A stretch of 64,000 bases of DNA from CALKXV01 sp965228905 (GCA_965228905.1 CBDDII010000002.1:434001-498000); one strand, 5' to 3'. Numbered from the stretch's first letter, positions 24,873 through 33,789 are shown. Notes: generated by a model not told the origin, from the sequence alone. A program made the numbers and translations.

Positions 24873-25613
24873 TCAACCTCCGATCCTTGTCATGGCGTTC
24901 GTCTCGATCAAGAGGCCGAGTGTAGCGCTCAGATCAAAGTCTTCGGTGGCTGCATCTATCGCTGCGCCAAAGGTTTTTCCGGCCAGCAACGCCTCGACGA
25001 AGGCCCCCCCGCCGGGGGGCAGAAGATAGGGCGCAGGATCCAGATCGGGGCGCGCGACCAGAACGTCTTCGACCTTCATCTCGGGCTTGGGTGCCCCGTT
25101 TTCCATGTTGAAGCGCCAGATCGAAAATACAGGCCACGGCGACCGCAAAAGCCTGATCGAAGGCGCAAGCGTGATCGGCGTTTCCATAAGCGCGTCGGGC
25201 GACAGTTCCTGCAATCTGTTGGGATCGGCGACCTCAGCATCGGCCGCGTGATAACTTTCGCGGATCAAGAGTTCGAGTCGGGCAACATCGGGCAGATAGC
25301 CGGTCTTGCCCGTCGGTTCGAAATCGCGCAAAAACCCGGGCATTTCAGCGCCATAGAACATCATCAACGGCGATGTGGGCGGGTGGCGGTGCAAAAAGGC
25401 GCGTGCCAGAACCTTGAAATTCTCGGCTCCGACCAGCTTCCGGATCACCGGAAAGGCGGACTCCAGCGCCTCGCTCAGGGAAACGGTGACATTGTTGCGA
25501 TATACATCGAAACGGCGGCCAGCAGGCTGGCCGTTGCCGTCGCTGAGGCCGGTCGGGCGCTCGGCCTCCGGGTTCAGAAGCGCGGCGCGAAATGTCGTCT
25601 GATCGACAATCAT
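24873..25613 (-). CDS. bufC: DUF2063 (HvfC/BufC-type) RiPP recognition partner
   Basis: 246-residue protein of the DUF2063 family, the usual partner of DUF692/MNIO enzymes. It is thought to present the precursor peptide to the enzyme. The N-terminal FDVYRNNVTVSLSEALESAF stretch is diagnostic, and DUF2063 is followed by a beta-rich C-terminal domain (SIRLLRSPWPVFSIWRFN). Its ATG overlaps the stop of the MNIO gene by ATGA, so the two are coupled. An upstream in-frame extension lies within the MNIO gene and is rejected. Confidence 0.92.
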   Translation of the reverse strand: MIVDQTTFRAALLNPEAERPTGLSDGNGQPAGRRFDVYRNNVTVSLSEALESAFPVIRKLVGAENFKVLARAFLHRHPPTSPLMMFYGAEMPGFLRDFEPTGKTGYLPDVARLELLIRESYHAADAEVADPNRLQELSPDALMETPITLAPSIRLLRSPWPVFSIWRFNMENGAPKPEMKVEDVLVARPDLDPAPYLLPPGGGAFVEALLAGKTFGAAIDAATEDFDLSATLGLLIETNAMTRIGG

Positions 25614-26470
25614 GCGGGTGCCGTGGTCAGGATGTCGGCAGCGCGGGCCGCTTCGGCTTCCAGCACCGGCCAGTCGGGCACATCGTTGTCCCATTCGATC
25701 AGGCTGGGCCGTGGGCCGCCCTTTCTGATGACATGTTCGAACAGCGTCCAGACCGGTTCGGCCACTTCGCGCCCGTGGCTGTCGATCAACAGGGGCTTGC
25801 CGTGGTCGTCGTGGTCTTCGTCATGGCCGGCAAGGTGAATTTCGCCAACCAGATCAAGGGGGAAGGCGTCGATATAGCTGATCGGATCGCTGTCGAGATT
25901 CGTCGCGCTGACAAAGACGTTGTTGACGTCCAGCAGAAGGCCACAGCCGGTACGGGTGGCGATTTCCTTCAGGAATTCGGTTTCTTCCAGCGTGCTTTCG
26001 TCGAACGCCAGATAGGACGACGGGTTTTCCAGCAACATCCGACGTCCAACCACCTCTTGCACCTCGTCGATATGGTCGGCGACGCGGGCCAGCGTGTCCT
26101 TGGTATAGGGCAGGGGCAGAAGATCGTTCAGAAAGGCGCTTTCATGGGTGGACCAGGCCAGGTGCTCGGAAAAGCTGGCAGGGTTCAGCCAGCCGACCAG
26201 ATGTTTCAGCCGCTGAAGGTGGTCTTTGTCCAATGGGCCTTCGCCGCCGATGGACAAGCCAACCCCATGAACGGAAAAGGCAAAACGCTCGGCCAAATGG
26301 CGAAGCTGGGAAATCGGGCGCCCGCCCGCCCCCATGTAATTCTCTGCGTGGATTTCCAGCCACCCGACAGAACCGGGCGCGTCCATGATCGTCGTGAAAT
26401 GCTGCGGCTTGTAGCCGACGCCGGGCGTGTTCGGAAGCCTGTCAAAGTTATGGGAACTGGCATCAAGCAT
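25610..26470 (-). CDS. bufB: MNIO family (DUF692) multinuclear iron oxidative enzyme, BufB type
   Basis: 286-residue TIM-barrel enzyme of the DUF692/MNIO family, which uses two or three iron ions to modify cysteines in ribosomally made peptides. Likely metal ligands are visible in LEIHAENYM, SVHGVGLSI, SEHLAW, LLENPSSY, LLDVNNVFV, EIHLAGHDED, IDSHG and LIEWDND. In bufferins the modification gives thiooxazole rings; MbnB of methanobactin is the better-known relative. It is separated from the precursor gene by 63 nt containing a perfect hairpin, and it overlaps bufC. Confidence 0.94.
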   Translation of the reverse strand: MLDASSHNFDRLPNTPGVGYKPQHFTTIMDAPGSVGWLEIHAENYMGAGGRPISQLRHLAERFAFSVHGVGLSIGGEGPLDKDHLQRLKHLVGWLNPASFSEHLAWSTHESAFLNDLLPLPYTKDTLARVADHIDEVQEVVGRRMLLENPSSYLAFDESTLEETEFLKEIATRTGCGLLLDVNNVFVSATNLDSDPISYIDAFPLDLVGEIHLAGHDEDHDDHGKPLLIDSHGREVAEPVWTLFEHVIRKGGPRPSLIEWDNDVPDWPVLEAEAARAADILTTAPA

Positions 26471-26488
26471 GGGGAAATCCTAAGCCAA

Positions 26489-26518
26489 GCGGAGCCTCCG
26501 GGCAAACGAAGGCTCCGC
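26489..26518 (-). promoter_or_regulatory. Hairpin between bufA and bufB
   Basis: A perfect nine-base-pair stem (GCGGAGCCT / AGGCTCCGC) with a 12-nt loop lies in the 63-nt gap between the precursor gene and the enzyme gene. No U-run follows in the direction of transcription, so it looks like a partial terminator or mRNA-stabilising element that keeps precursor levels above enzyme levels. That role is inferred from position. Confidence 0.6.
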
Positions 26519-26533
26519 AAGAAGTCGTTTGAT

Positions 26534-26827
26534 TCAGCCTGCGGGCAGATCGCGCTCAAGCGGCTCAAGCGAACCCATGCGCTCGTCGGGCAGTTCGATC
26601 TCGGCGCAGGTGCCGGCGTCAACCAGCGTCCAGGCGTTGCCCTGGTAGTCGACGGTCGAGGTGCCGGCACAGCTCGTGCCGGGGCCGGCGGCGCAATCGT
26701 TCTTGCCAGCCAGCGAAACGCCATAGCATTTTTCTTTGGCTTGCGCTTGGGCCGGAACGGCCAGGGTAGCGGAGAGAGCAGCGGCGACGGCGCCAGCGGC
26801 GGCAAGGGTTTTGGTTGTTTTCGACAT
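26534..26827 (-). CDS. bufA: Bufferin-type precursor peptide (DUF2282)
   Basis: 97-residue precursor of the BufA1/DUF2282 family. A Sec-type signal peptide (about residues 1-28, ending AVPAQAQA) is followed by the EKCYG...GKNDCA signature and four cysteines at 34, 45, 53 and 74. In characterised bufferins the core cysteines are oxidised by the MNIO enzyme and the exported product binds copper. ATG 26827 has GAGGA upstream. First gene of the operon bufA-bufB-bufC-DoxX. No DNA-binding regulator is adjacent, and I could not identify the promoter. Confidence 0.93.
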   Translation of the reverse strand: MSKTTKTLAAAGAVAAALSATLAVPAQAQAKEKCYGVSLAGKNDCAAGPGTSCAGTSTVDYQGNAWTLVDAGTCAEIELPDERMGSLEPLERDLPAG

Positions 26828-27031
26828 CAGGTTGTCCTCACTCAAGTGTTGTCCTGTCGCTCTGGGCGACTGGCGGCATTCAAAACGGAATTCGGAATCA
26901 ACTGCTACTCACGGGTGCGTGTGCTGACGGGGACGTTAAAAGTTGAAACAATCTGCGCTCCATTACACCGAAAATTAGGGAAAAGTGGGCTAACTGACGG
27001 CTCAATCGCTCAATCGAAGGCTGTCCTGGAC

Positions 27032-28576
27032 GTGCGCAAGTTATCCGAGATCATGGGGTCGCAGGTCTGCTCAGCGCTTGTTCTCGGCTACATGGCATTG
27101 TCGGCGGTCCTTTTCCTGGGCACTTACGTCCTTGGTTCGGCATCAGGCGAAGTGCGATTCGTGCCCCTGGCGGGTCTGGCCGCCGCCGGACTGGTTTCTC
27201 TTGTTCTTGTGTCATTCTGGCGCGACAGCTGCCGCAGATCGTCGTCCAGGCGCAGGGACTATTCCGGGTTACCGCTGTCCTTTTTCGACACGATGACGGG
27301 GATGCCGAACAGACTCTATTTTCAGGACAAGATCGCAGCAATGCTTTCGTCCGATCAGGGCGGGTCCATCATCGTCTTGGATCTCGCCGACTTTTCAAAG
27401 GTAAACGATCGGCGCGGTCGGGCCTTTGGCGACGTGGTCATCAAGGAGACCGGCAGGAGGTTGCGCCACTGGGCAGAGGGGGCAGAGGGCATTGCCGCAA
27501 GGCTCAGCGGGGACAGCTTTGGCGTGTTCCTGCCGAACACGGGGCAGGCGGACCTGGACCGCATGTGCGGCGAACTCGTCAAGCTGTGCGACGAACCGGT
27601 GATCAAGGGGGGGGATGTCGTCGAACCGCAGGTCAGTATCGGTGCCGTTGACAGCGCAAGCCTGGGTGACCTGCGAGAGTTTGGATATGACGCGGTCATG
27701 AGTGTCTGCAAATTTGCATTGTCTTCCGCAAAAACTGAGGGCAGCGGCGCTTATCGAATTTACAACGAGGCGCTGGAGAAAGAGTTCGTCGATCTCGACG
27801 CAATGGCCGTGGAACTGCCCGACGCCCTGCGCAACGGGCAGTTGGAAGTGTTTCTGCAACCCCGTTGCCAGTTGGGCGATGGTGCGTTGATCGGTTTTGA
27901 ATCCCTCGTTCGCTGGAAGCGCAACGGCGAATATGTCCCGGCGGAAGATTTGATCAGGATGGCCGAAGAAACAGGCCTGATCTTCGAGTTGGATCGTTAC
28001 ATGATCGACAGATCCATTCAAACCCTCGCGGATTGGAACCGGCGAAGAAAGACGCGCTTTCCCGTTTCGGTCAATCTCAGCGCTCTGCATTTTCGTGTCG
28101 ACAAGGGTGTGGAGTTCATCCTGGATTGTCTCAGGCGGCACCGCTTGCCGCCAGAGTTGCTGACCGTGGAAGTGACCGAAACCGCGAACCTGGCCGTGTT
28201 GCAACAGGTCAAGGGGTTGTTCGGTTTACGTGACGCCGGATGCCGCATCGCGATTGACGACTTTGGCACCGGATACGCCTCTCTTGCGCGACTTCGCGCC
28301 TTGCCTGCCGATGAAATCAAGATCGACCGGTTGCTTGTGTCCGAGCTTTTGAAAAGCAGCGAGGCGCGGCACATCCTCGAAGCCGTTCTTTTCCTTGCTG
28401 AAAGGCTGGAAATGGAAGTGGTGGCCGAAGGTGTCGAGGATGAGGCGCAATCGGAACTGCTGGTCGAGATGGGCTGCCGTTTCGGTCAGGGGTTCCTGTT
28501 CGGTCACCCGCGTCCCGCGCTCGACTGGCTGGCCGATGCCACCTATGGCCCATCCGGGGAACAGCCTGCCGCCTGA
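27032..28576 (+). CDS. Membrane-anchored GGDEF-EAL protein with degenerate GGDEF
   Basis: Cyclic-di-GMP protein of 514 residues: two N-terminal membrane helices (about 14-65), a GGDEF domain whose active site reads SGDSF instead of GGDEF, and a full EAL domain. The EAL side keeps ESLVRW, NLSALHF, VEVTETANL, DDFGTGYASL, KIDRL, AEGVED and the late GQGFLFG, so it is probably an active phosphodiesterase with a non-catalytic GGDEF. The start is uncertain: GTG 27032 or ATG 27053; neither has a strong ribosome site. The long frame upstream runs antisense to the bufferin operon and is not part of the gene. Confidence 0.9.
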   Translation: MRKLSEIMGSQVCSALVLGYMALSAVLFLGTYVLGSASGEVRFVPLAGLAAAGLVSLVLVSFWRDSCRRSSSRRRDYSGLPLSFFDTMTGMPNRLYFQDKIAAMLSSDQGGSIIVLDLADFSKVNDRRGRAFGDVVIKETGRRLRHWAEGAEGIAARLSGDSFGVFLPNTGQADLDRMCGELVKLCDEPVIKGGDVVEPQVSIGAVDSASLGDLREFGYDAVMSVCKFALSSAKTEGSGAYRIYNEALEKEFVDLDAMAVELPDALRNGQLEVFLQPRCQLGDGALIGFESLVRWKRNGEYVPAEDLIRMAEETGLIFELDRYMIDRSIQTLADWNRRRKTRFPVSVNLSALHFRVDKGVEFILDCLRRHRLPPELLTVEVTETANLAVLQQVKGLFGLRDAGCRIAIDDFGTGYASLARLRALPADEIKIDRLLVSELLKSSEARHILEAVLFLAERLEMEVVAEGVEDEAQSELLVEMGCRFGQGFLFGHPRPALDWLADATYGPSGEQPAA

Positions 28577-28637
28577 GGTGGCGTGATTGGATCGCGCCAC
28601 CGGAAAAAGACCCGGCCCCGGAACGGTTCAAGGATCG

Positions 28638-28657
28638 GGCACGCTACGCCCCGTGCC
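28638..28657. terminator. Weak hairpin between convergent GGDEF-EAL and thrS genes
   Basis: GGCACG / CGTGCC with an eight-base loop sits between the two convergent stops. It is short and has no U-run, so it is only a candidate. Confidence 0.3.
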
Positions 28658-28666
28658 GGTCCCGGG

Positions 28667-30646
28667 CTATCGGAGGTCGGGCGGCAAGGCATCTTCTGCC
28701 ATTATGGCGACGACGTCATCTAGTCCCAGGGTTTCCGTTGCCTTGCTGCCCAACCGGCGCAAGCTGACGGTCTGTTCCTCGACCTCGCGACCGCCCACGG
28801 CCAGGATTGCGGGAACCTTGCCGACCGAATGTTCGCGGATCTTGTAGTTGATCTTTTCGTTCCGCGTGTCGCTTTCCGCCCGGACCCCGGCGTCGCGCAG
28901 CCTGGCGACAACCGCCTCGGCATAGTCATTTGATTCCGACGTGATCGCGGCCACGACCACCTGCCTCGGGGCCAGCCAGAAGGGCAGCTTGCCCGAATGC
29001 TCTTCGATCAGAATGCCGATGAAACGCTCGAACGATCCTAGCGTTGCGCGGTGCAGCATGAAGGGCCGGTGCTTGTCGCCATCGGCGGCGATATAGCTTG
29101 CACCCAGCCGCTCGGGCAGGTTCGGATCGACCTGAAAGGTGCCACATTGCCAGACCCGCCCGATCGCATCGGTCAGATAAAAGTCCAGCTTGGGCCCGTA
29201 GAACGCACCATCGCCCGGCTCCAGCACGTAGTCGCGCCCAACCGCCTTGATCGCGTTTTCCAGCGCGCCTTCCACGTAATCCCAGCTTTCCTCGGTGCCG
29301 ACACGCTTTTCGGGTCGGGTTGCGAAACGGATTTCGAAATCGGGGAAGCCAAGCTCGCGGTAGATATCGGCAAGAAAGTCGATGAAGCGCGCGCATTCGT
29401 CCTGAATTTGATCTTCGGTGCAGAAGATATGTGCATCGTCCTGAGTGAAGCCGCGCACCCGCATGATGCCGTGCAGCGCCCCCGAAGGTTCGAACCGCGC
29501 GCAAGAGCCGAACTCTGCCAGCCGGAGTGGCAGGTCGCGATAGGATTTCAAACCCTGGTTGAAGACCTGCACGTGACAGGGGCAGTTCATCGGTTTCAGC
29601 GCATTGATCCGCGTATGTTCGCGGTTCTTGGATTTCGAGGCGTCGTCATTCTCACCGTCGCGACTTTCATCGACCTCGACCAGGAACATGTGGTGTTGGT
29701 ACTTTTCCCAGTGGCCCGAGGCTTCCCACAGCTTGCGGTCCACGACCTGCGGCGTGTTGATCTCGTTATAGCCGCCCGCACGTTGTTTGCGGCGCATGTA
29801 GTCCTGTAGCGCGGTATAGATCGTCCAGCCGTTCGGATGCCAAAACACCTGCCCCGGCGCTTCTTCCTGCATGTGGAACAGGTCCATCTCACGGCCCAGG
29901 CGGCGGTGATCGCGCTTTTCGGCCTCTTCGAGGAAGGTCATGTGTTTCTTCAACTCGTCGCGGTTGCGAAAGCCGACGCCCGTTATCCGTTGCAGGTTCT
30001 TCGAGGTGTCGCCAAACCAGTGCGAGCCGGAAACGCCCATCAGCTTGAAAGAATCCGCCGGCAGTTGACCGGTGTGCTGAAGATGCGGGCCACGGCAGAG
30101 ATCCTGCCATTCGCCATGCCAGTACATGCGGATTTCGGCACCTTCCGGAATGCGGTCCACAAGGTCAACCTTGTAGGGTTCGCCGCTGTCTTCGTAAAAC
30201 GCGCGCGCGCGGTCACGATCCCAGATCTCGGTGCGGACCTCGTCGCGGGCGTTGATGATTTCCTTCATCTTGGCTTCGATCACACCGAGATCTTCGGGCG
30301 TGAAGGGGTCGTTTCGATCGAAATCATAGAACCAGCCGTGTTCCGTGACCGGACCGATAGTCACTTTCACATCCGGCCAGATCGCCTGAACGGCACGCGC
30401 CATCACATGGGCAAAGTCGTGCCGGATCAATTCCAGCGCCTGCGCCTCGTCCTTCATCGTGTGAATGGCAATCTCGGAATCGGCCGTGATCGGCCAGGCA
30501 AGGTCCCAGTGTTCGCCGTTCACCGTCGCGCTGATCGCCTTCTTCGCCAGCGAGTTCGAAATGTCGGCAGCCACCTCGGCGGCGGTTACGCCAGCCTCGA
30601 ATGAACGTGCATTGCCATCGGGGAAAGTCAGGAAAATCTGGGCCAT
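28667..30646 (-). CDS. thrS: Threonyl-tRNA synthetase
   Basis: Class II aminoacyl-tRNA synthetase charging tRNA-Thr. Domains in order: TGS (1-60), tRNA-SAD editing domain with HDFAHVMA and CRGPHL, the class II core with MNCPCHV, the GALHGIMRVRGFTQDDAHIF motif 2 region and MLHRATLGSFERF motif 3, and an anticodon-binding domain from about residue 545. The zinc ligands Cys, His and His are in NCPCH, DDAHIF and MLHR. 659 residues. GAGGAG precedes the ATG. It is divergent from an alpha/beta hydrolase. Confidence 0.98.
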   Translation of the reverse strand: MAQIFLTFPDGNARSFEAGVTAAEVAADISNSLAKKAISATVNGEHWDLAWPITADSEIAIHTMKDEAQALELIRHDFAHVMARAVQAIWPDVKVTIGPVTEHGWFYDFDRNDPFTPEDLGVIEAKMKEIINARDEVRTEIWDRDRARAFYEDSGEPYKVDLVDRIPEGAEIRMYWHGEWQDLCRGPHLQHTGQLPADSFKLMGVSGSHWFGDTSKNLQRITGVGFRNRDELKKHMTFLEEAEKRDHRRLGREMDLFHMQEEAPGQVFWHPNGWTIYTALQDYMRRKQRAGGYNEINTPQVVDRKLWEASGHWEKYQHHMFLVEVDESRDGENDDASKSKNREHTRINALKPMNCPCHVQVFNQGLKSYRDLPLRLAEFGSCARFEPSGALHGIMRVRGFTQDDAHIFCTEDQIQDECARFIDFLADIYRELGFPDFEIRFATRPEKRVGTEESWDYVEGALENAIKAVGRDYVLEPGDGAFYGPKLDFYLTDAIGRVWQCGTFQVDPNLPERLGASYIAADGDKHRPFMLHRATLGSFERFIGILIEEHSGKLPFWLAPRQVVVAAITSESNDYAEAVVARLRDAGVRAESDTRNEKINYKIREHSVGKVPAILAVGGREVEEQTVSLRRLGSKATETLGLDDVVAIMAEDALPPDLR

Positions 30647-30812
30647 CGGCCTTTCTCCTCGTCAGTTTGGCGCCCACGGAACGCCCGGTTGCGGGTTATG
30701 TTTCGCCGAGATGAACCAGCCGGGCATCGCTGTCAACGCCTCAATCGCTGAAAACGTCGGATTGCACATGGCTTGTGATCGGTTAGCCTTGGCAGAAAGT
30801 TAAGAGACGGAA

Positions 30813-31565
30813 ATGACCCAGACCTTTCAGAACGACATTCGCCAGCTTGCCTACAACCAGACCTCCGGCTCCGGGCCGGGCGTGGTGTTCCTGGGCGGGT
30901 TCCGGTCGGACAAGGAAGGCACCAAGGCGCTGGACCTTGAGACCTGGGCCAAGGAGCGCGGGCGCGCCTTTCTGCGGTTCGATTATTCCGGGCATGGGTC
31001 ATCCTCGGGGGATTTTCTTCAGGGAAGTATCGGGGATTGGGCGGATGATGCCGAGGCGATCATCAAGGGCTTGACCGAAGGCCCGCAGATCCTTGTCGGG
31101 TCTTCCATGGGCGGGTGGATTTCGCTCTTGATGGCCCGGCGTATGCCGAAAAGGATCGCGGGGCTGGTCACCATCGCGGCAGCGCCCGATTTCACCGAGG
31201 ACGGCTATTGGTCCGGGTTCGACGATGCCCAAAAGGCCGAGTTGGAGCGTGATGGCCAGGTTGCCCTGCCATCAGAATACTCCGACGAGCCCTACATCAT
31301 CACCAAGCGTCTGATCGAAGAGGGGCGCAATCAACTGGTTCTGCGCTCTCCGCTGACATTGCCCTTTCCGGTGCGTTTTCTTCAGGGGACAGAGGACACG
31401 GCGGTGTCGACGCAGACCGCAACGCGGCTTTTGAACCATGCCAAGGGCGTGGACATGCGTCTGACACTGGTGAAGGGTGCCGATCACAGGTTCTCCGATC
31501 CCGAATGCCTGGCGCTGATCCGCCGGGCGCTGGACGAGGTTTCCGAAAACGCGACGCCCGGCTAG
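30813..31565 (+). CDS. Alpha/beta hydrolase (ABHD10-like)
   Basis: 250-residue hydrolase with nucleophile elbow GSSMGG near residue 96, an acidic residue in GTEDTAV and a catalytic His in GADHRFSD. FDYSGHGSSSGDF supplies the oxyanion region. The layout fits ABHD10-type acyl hydrolases or depalmitoylases, but substrate choice cannot be read from sequence. It is divergent from thrS, and its stop overlaps that of the convergent hydrolase gene in a shared CTAG. Confidence 0.88.
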   Translation: MTQTFQNDIRQLAYNQTSGSGPGVVFLGGFRSDKEGTKALDLETWAKERGRAFLRFDYSGHGSSSGDFLQGSIGDWADDAEAIIKGLTEGPQILVGSSMGGWISLLMARRMPKRIAGLVTIAAAPDFTEDGYWSGFDDAQKAELERDGQVALPSEYSDEPYIITKRLIEEGRNQLVLRSPLTLPFPVRFLQGTEDTAVSTQTATRLLNHAKGVDMRLTLVKGADHRFSDPECLALIRRALDEVSENATPG

Positions 31566-32338
31566 TTCGCGGCCAGAAACCCGAAGACTTCGGCCCGGAT
31601 TTCCGGTGTCCAGAGCCCCGCGTGCCCGGTGTCAGCGACGGTCAATATGCGTTTGTCGGGTGAACTGGCCTTGTCGAAAATCGCTTCACCCATCTCAAGC
31701 GGCACCAACCGGTCGCGTTCGCCATGGACCACCAGCAAGGGCTGCGTCACCGCTGCGATATATTGCTGGCTATCCCACCGCTGCGTGATCAGGTGATCCA
31801 GAGTTTCTGCAGGATGTTGGGCAAGGATCAACGCAGGGATCGAGGTGAAGGGCGCTTCCAGCACGATACGCGATCCAATGTTTTCCGACGCCAGCCGGAT
31901 CGCCACGGCGGAACCAAGGCTTTCACCATAGATCACGAGGGGTTCTGACGACACATCCTGCGCGATGGCACGGGCATCGGCGACAAGCCTTTCTTCTTCG
32001 GGCAGGCCGGTTGACCCCGATGAACCGCGATAGGCCGGGGCCACGATCCCGAACCCCTGGTCAATGAAATCCCTGAACCTGTCGGACCGTTGCTGCAACC
32101 CGCCGGCATTGCCCGAGAAATAAAGCACGGTCGGCTTGCCGGGGGCCGCTTCGGCGGTCCAGACCACCAGCCGTTCGCCGTCGTCCGTGGTGTGGGAAAC
32201 CTCGCTCAGGCGCGGTTCGCCCGCTGTGTCCGGCGTGACGTAGGTGGCGTCGAAAGGATAGACCGCGCTGCGTTCATGATGTTCGAAATACCAGGCAACA
32301 TAGCTTGTGGTCAGAACGAACAACGCGGATGTCAGCAT
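31562..32338 (-). CDS. Membrane-anchored alpha/beta hydrolase (ABHD13/Bem46-like)
   Basis: 258-residue hydrolase with an N-terminal hydrophobic anchor (LTSALFVLTTSYVAWYF), nucleophile elbow GESLGS near residue 139, acidic residue in GERDRLV, and His in TGHAGLW. This matches the Bem46/ABHD13/ABHD17 group. Its ATG directly follows the TAG of pccR with no gap, so it is cotranscribed with the regulator. A role in acyl metabolism is suggested by the neighbours but is not shown. Confidence 0.88.
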   Translation of the reverse strand: MLTSALFVLTTSYVAWYFEHHERSAVYPFDATYVTPDTAGEPRLSEVSHTTDDGERLVVWTAEAAPGKPTVLYFSGNAGGLQQRSDRFRDFIDQGFGIVAPAYRGSSGSTGLPEEERLVADARAIAQDVSSEPLVIYGESLGSAVAIRLASENIGSRIVLEAPFTSIPALILAQHPAETLDHLITQRWDSQQYIAAVTQPLLVVHGERDRLVPLEMGEAIFDKASSPDKRILTVADTGHAGLWTPEIRAEVFGFLAAN

Positions 32339-33733
32339 CTATCCATCAACCTCATAGGGCAATATCCCGCGCCGATCCGGATGTATCGTCAACGCGCTTT
32401 CCAATGGCGGGACAGAGCGTTGATGACAGTTGCGACGCGCGCATATCCTACACGAAATCCCGATTGGCTCAAAATTCTCATGTTGGGTCATGTCCAGACC
32501 GTCGGAATAGACGATTTCCGAGGCGTGGCTGACCTCGCAGCCAAGGGCGATGGCGAAACGGCGAACGGGGGCGCGGAAAGCGGCGGCGCTGGATGAGATC
32601 TCGCGCGCAACACTCAGGTAGCGCACGCCATCGGGGGTTTCGGCCAGTTGTCGCAGGAACCGGCCCGGTGTCTCGAAAGCGGCGTGAACGTTCCAAAGGG
32701 GGCAGGCACCGCCGAAACGGGCGAATTGCAGGCGCGTCGCGGAATGTCTTTTGGTGATCGTTCCGGCCTGATCCACGCGCACGAAGAAAAACGGCACACC
32801 CTTCGCACCCTGCCGCTGCAAGGTCGAAAGCCGGTGCGCGACCTGTTCCAGTGAGGCTCCGAACCGGCGGGCCAGCCGTTCAAGATCGTGACGGGTGTCG
32901 CGCGCGGCCTGTTGGAACCTTTCGTAAGGCAATAGCGCGGCACCGGCGAAATAGTTCGCAAGGCCGATCTTGGCGATGCTGCGAGCGGTGTCGGAATGGA
33001 ACCGCGCCAGGTCCAGCGTCGCCTCGATCAACTCGTTCTGCGAGATCAACGCGATCTGGTGCAGGGCCTGGAATCGCCGTGTTGCCTCCGAGGCGAGAGG
33101 GGACAGCGAGAGCGTCCTTGCTTCGGGATCATAGCGACGCGTGATGCGCGGGTCTTCGGTATTCCTGATGTCGATGCCCAGTTCGGCGCAGGCCTTTCGG
33201 ATCGCGCCATCGGCGCTGAGGTTCTGGGTAAAGCGCTCGGCCGCGCGATCCACCGCGTCGATATAGTTGTCGCAATAGTGGAAGAAGTCGCGCACCTCGT
33301 CCCAGGGCGAGGCGCCGGGGCGCATCTCGTCCTGGTCGAGTGCTGCATCCAGCGAGGCAAGCCGTTCGTTCGCACGCGCATAGGCGTGGTGCAGCATGAG
33401 AAAGGCGCGTGCCACCTGCGGGGCGTTCGAGGCAACAAGACGCAGATCGACCTGGGGTGGGGTGTCGTTCTGGAACAGAGGGTCGGCAAAGGCTTCGTTC
33501 AGGTCGGTGACCATACGCTCGCCTTCACCCACGGCCAGTTCGCTGACGTCAAAATCGAATTCCTGCACCAGCGCCAAGATCACCGCCGAAGAAACGGGGC
33601 GGTGATTGTTTTCCATCTGGTTCAGGTAAGGCAGCGACACCCCAAGCCGTTCGGCAAATGCCTTTTGCGTCAGGCCAAGGCGCGTGCGGGTCTCGCGCAG
33701 CTTTGCGCCAGCATAGAGTTTTTGGGTTGCCAT
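32339..33733 (-). CDS. pccR: Short-chain fatty acyl-CoA regulator (ScfR family), PccR-like
   Basis: 464-residue regulator: N-terminal XRE helix-turn-helix (residues 9-65, LRETRTRLGLTQKAFAERLG, LPYLNQMENNHRPVS), a central DUF955/peptidase-like region, and the C-terminal DUF2083 domain with conserved cysteines (ISCRICARRNC). In Rhodobacter sphaeroides PccR senses propionyl-CoA supply and activates pccB. pccB lies about 1.4 kb away here, behind an MFS gene, so the PccR identity is likely. TTTGCAAA-type half sites stand in front of this gene, suggesting self-regulation. Confidence 0.9.
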   Translation of the reverse strand: MATQKLYAGAKLRETRTRLGLTQKAFAERLGVSLPYLNQMENNHRPVSSAVILALVQEFDFDVSELAVGEGERMVTDLNEAFADPLFQNDTPPQVDLRLVASNAPQVARAFLMLHHAYARANERLASLDAALDQDEMRPGASPWDEVRDFFHYCDNYIDAVDRAAERFTQNLSADGAIRKACAELGIDIRNTEDPRITRRYDPEARTLSLSPLASEATRRFQALHQIALISQNELIEATLDLARFHSDTARSIAKIGLANYFAGAALLPYERFQQAARDTRHDLERLARRFGASLEQVAHRLSTLQRQGAKGVPFFFVRVDQAGTITKRHSATRLQFARFGGACPLWNVHAAFETPGRFLRQLAETPDGVRYLSVAREISSSAAAFRAPVRRFAIALGCEVSHASEIVYSDGLDMTQHENFEPIGISCRICARRNCHQRSVPPLESALTIHPDRRGILPYEVDG

Positions 33734-33755
33734 CGGTCCGCGCCGCTATTGAAAA

Positions 33756-33785
33756 CTTGCAAACATCGTTGCGCGAAGCTGCAAA
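33756..33785. promoter_or_regulatory. Candidate PccR operator in front of pccR
   Basis: CTTGCAAA (33756-33763), four bases, GTTGCGCG (33768-33775), then GCTGCAAA (33778-33785). The known PccR motif is TTTGCAAA-N4-TTTGCAAA, so the outer boxes match at 7 and 6 of 8 positions, while the middle box is weak. The site lies within the gap between the MFS stop and the pccR start. Confidence 0.45.
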
Positions 33786-33789
33786 TCTT

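Noticed and set aside
25592..27031. Upstream extension of the GGDEF-EAL frame
   Set aside because: It runs antisense through bufB and bufA. The membrane helices and domains begin only after 27032.
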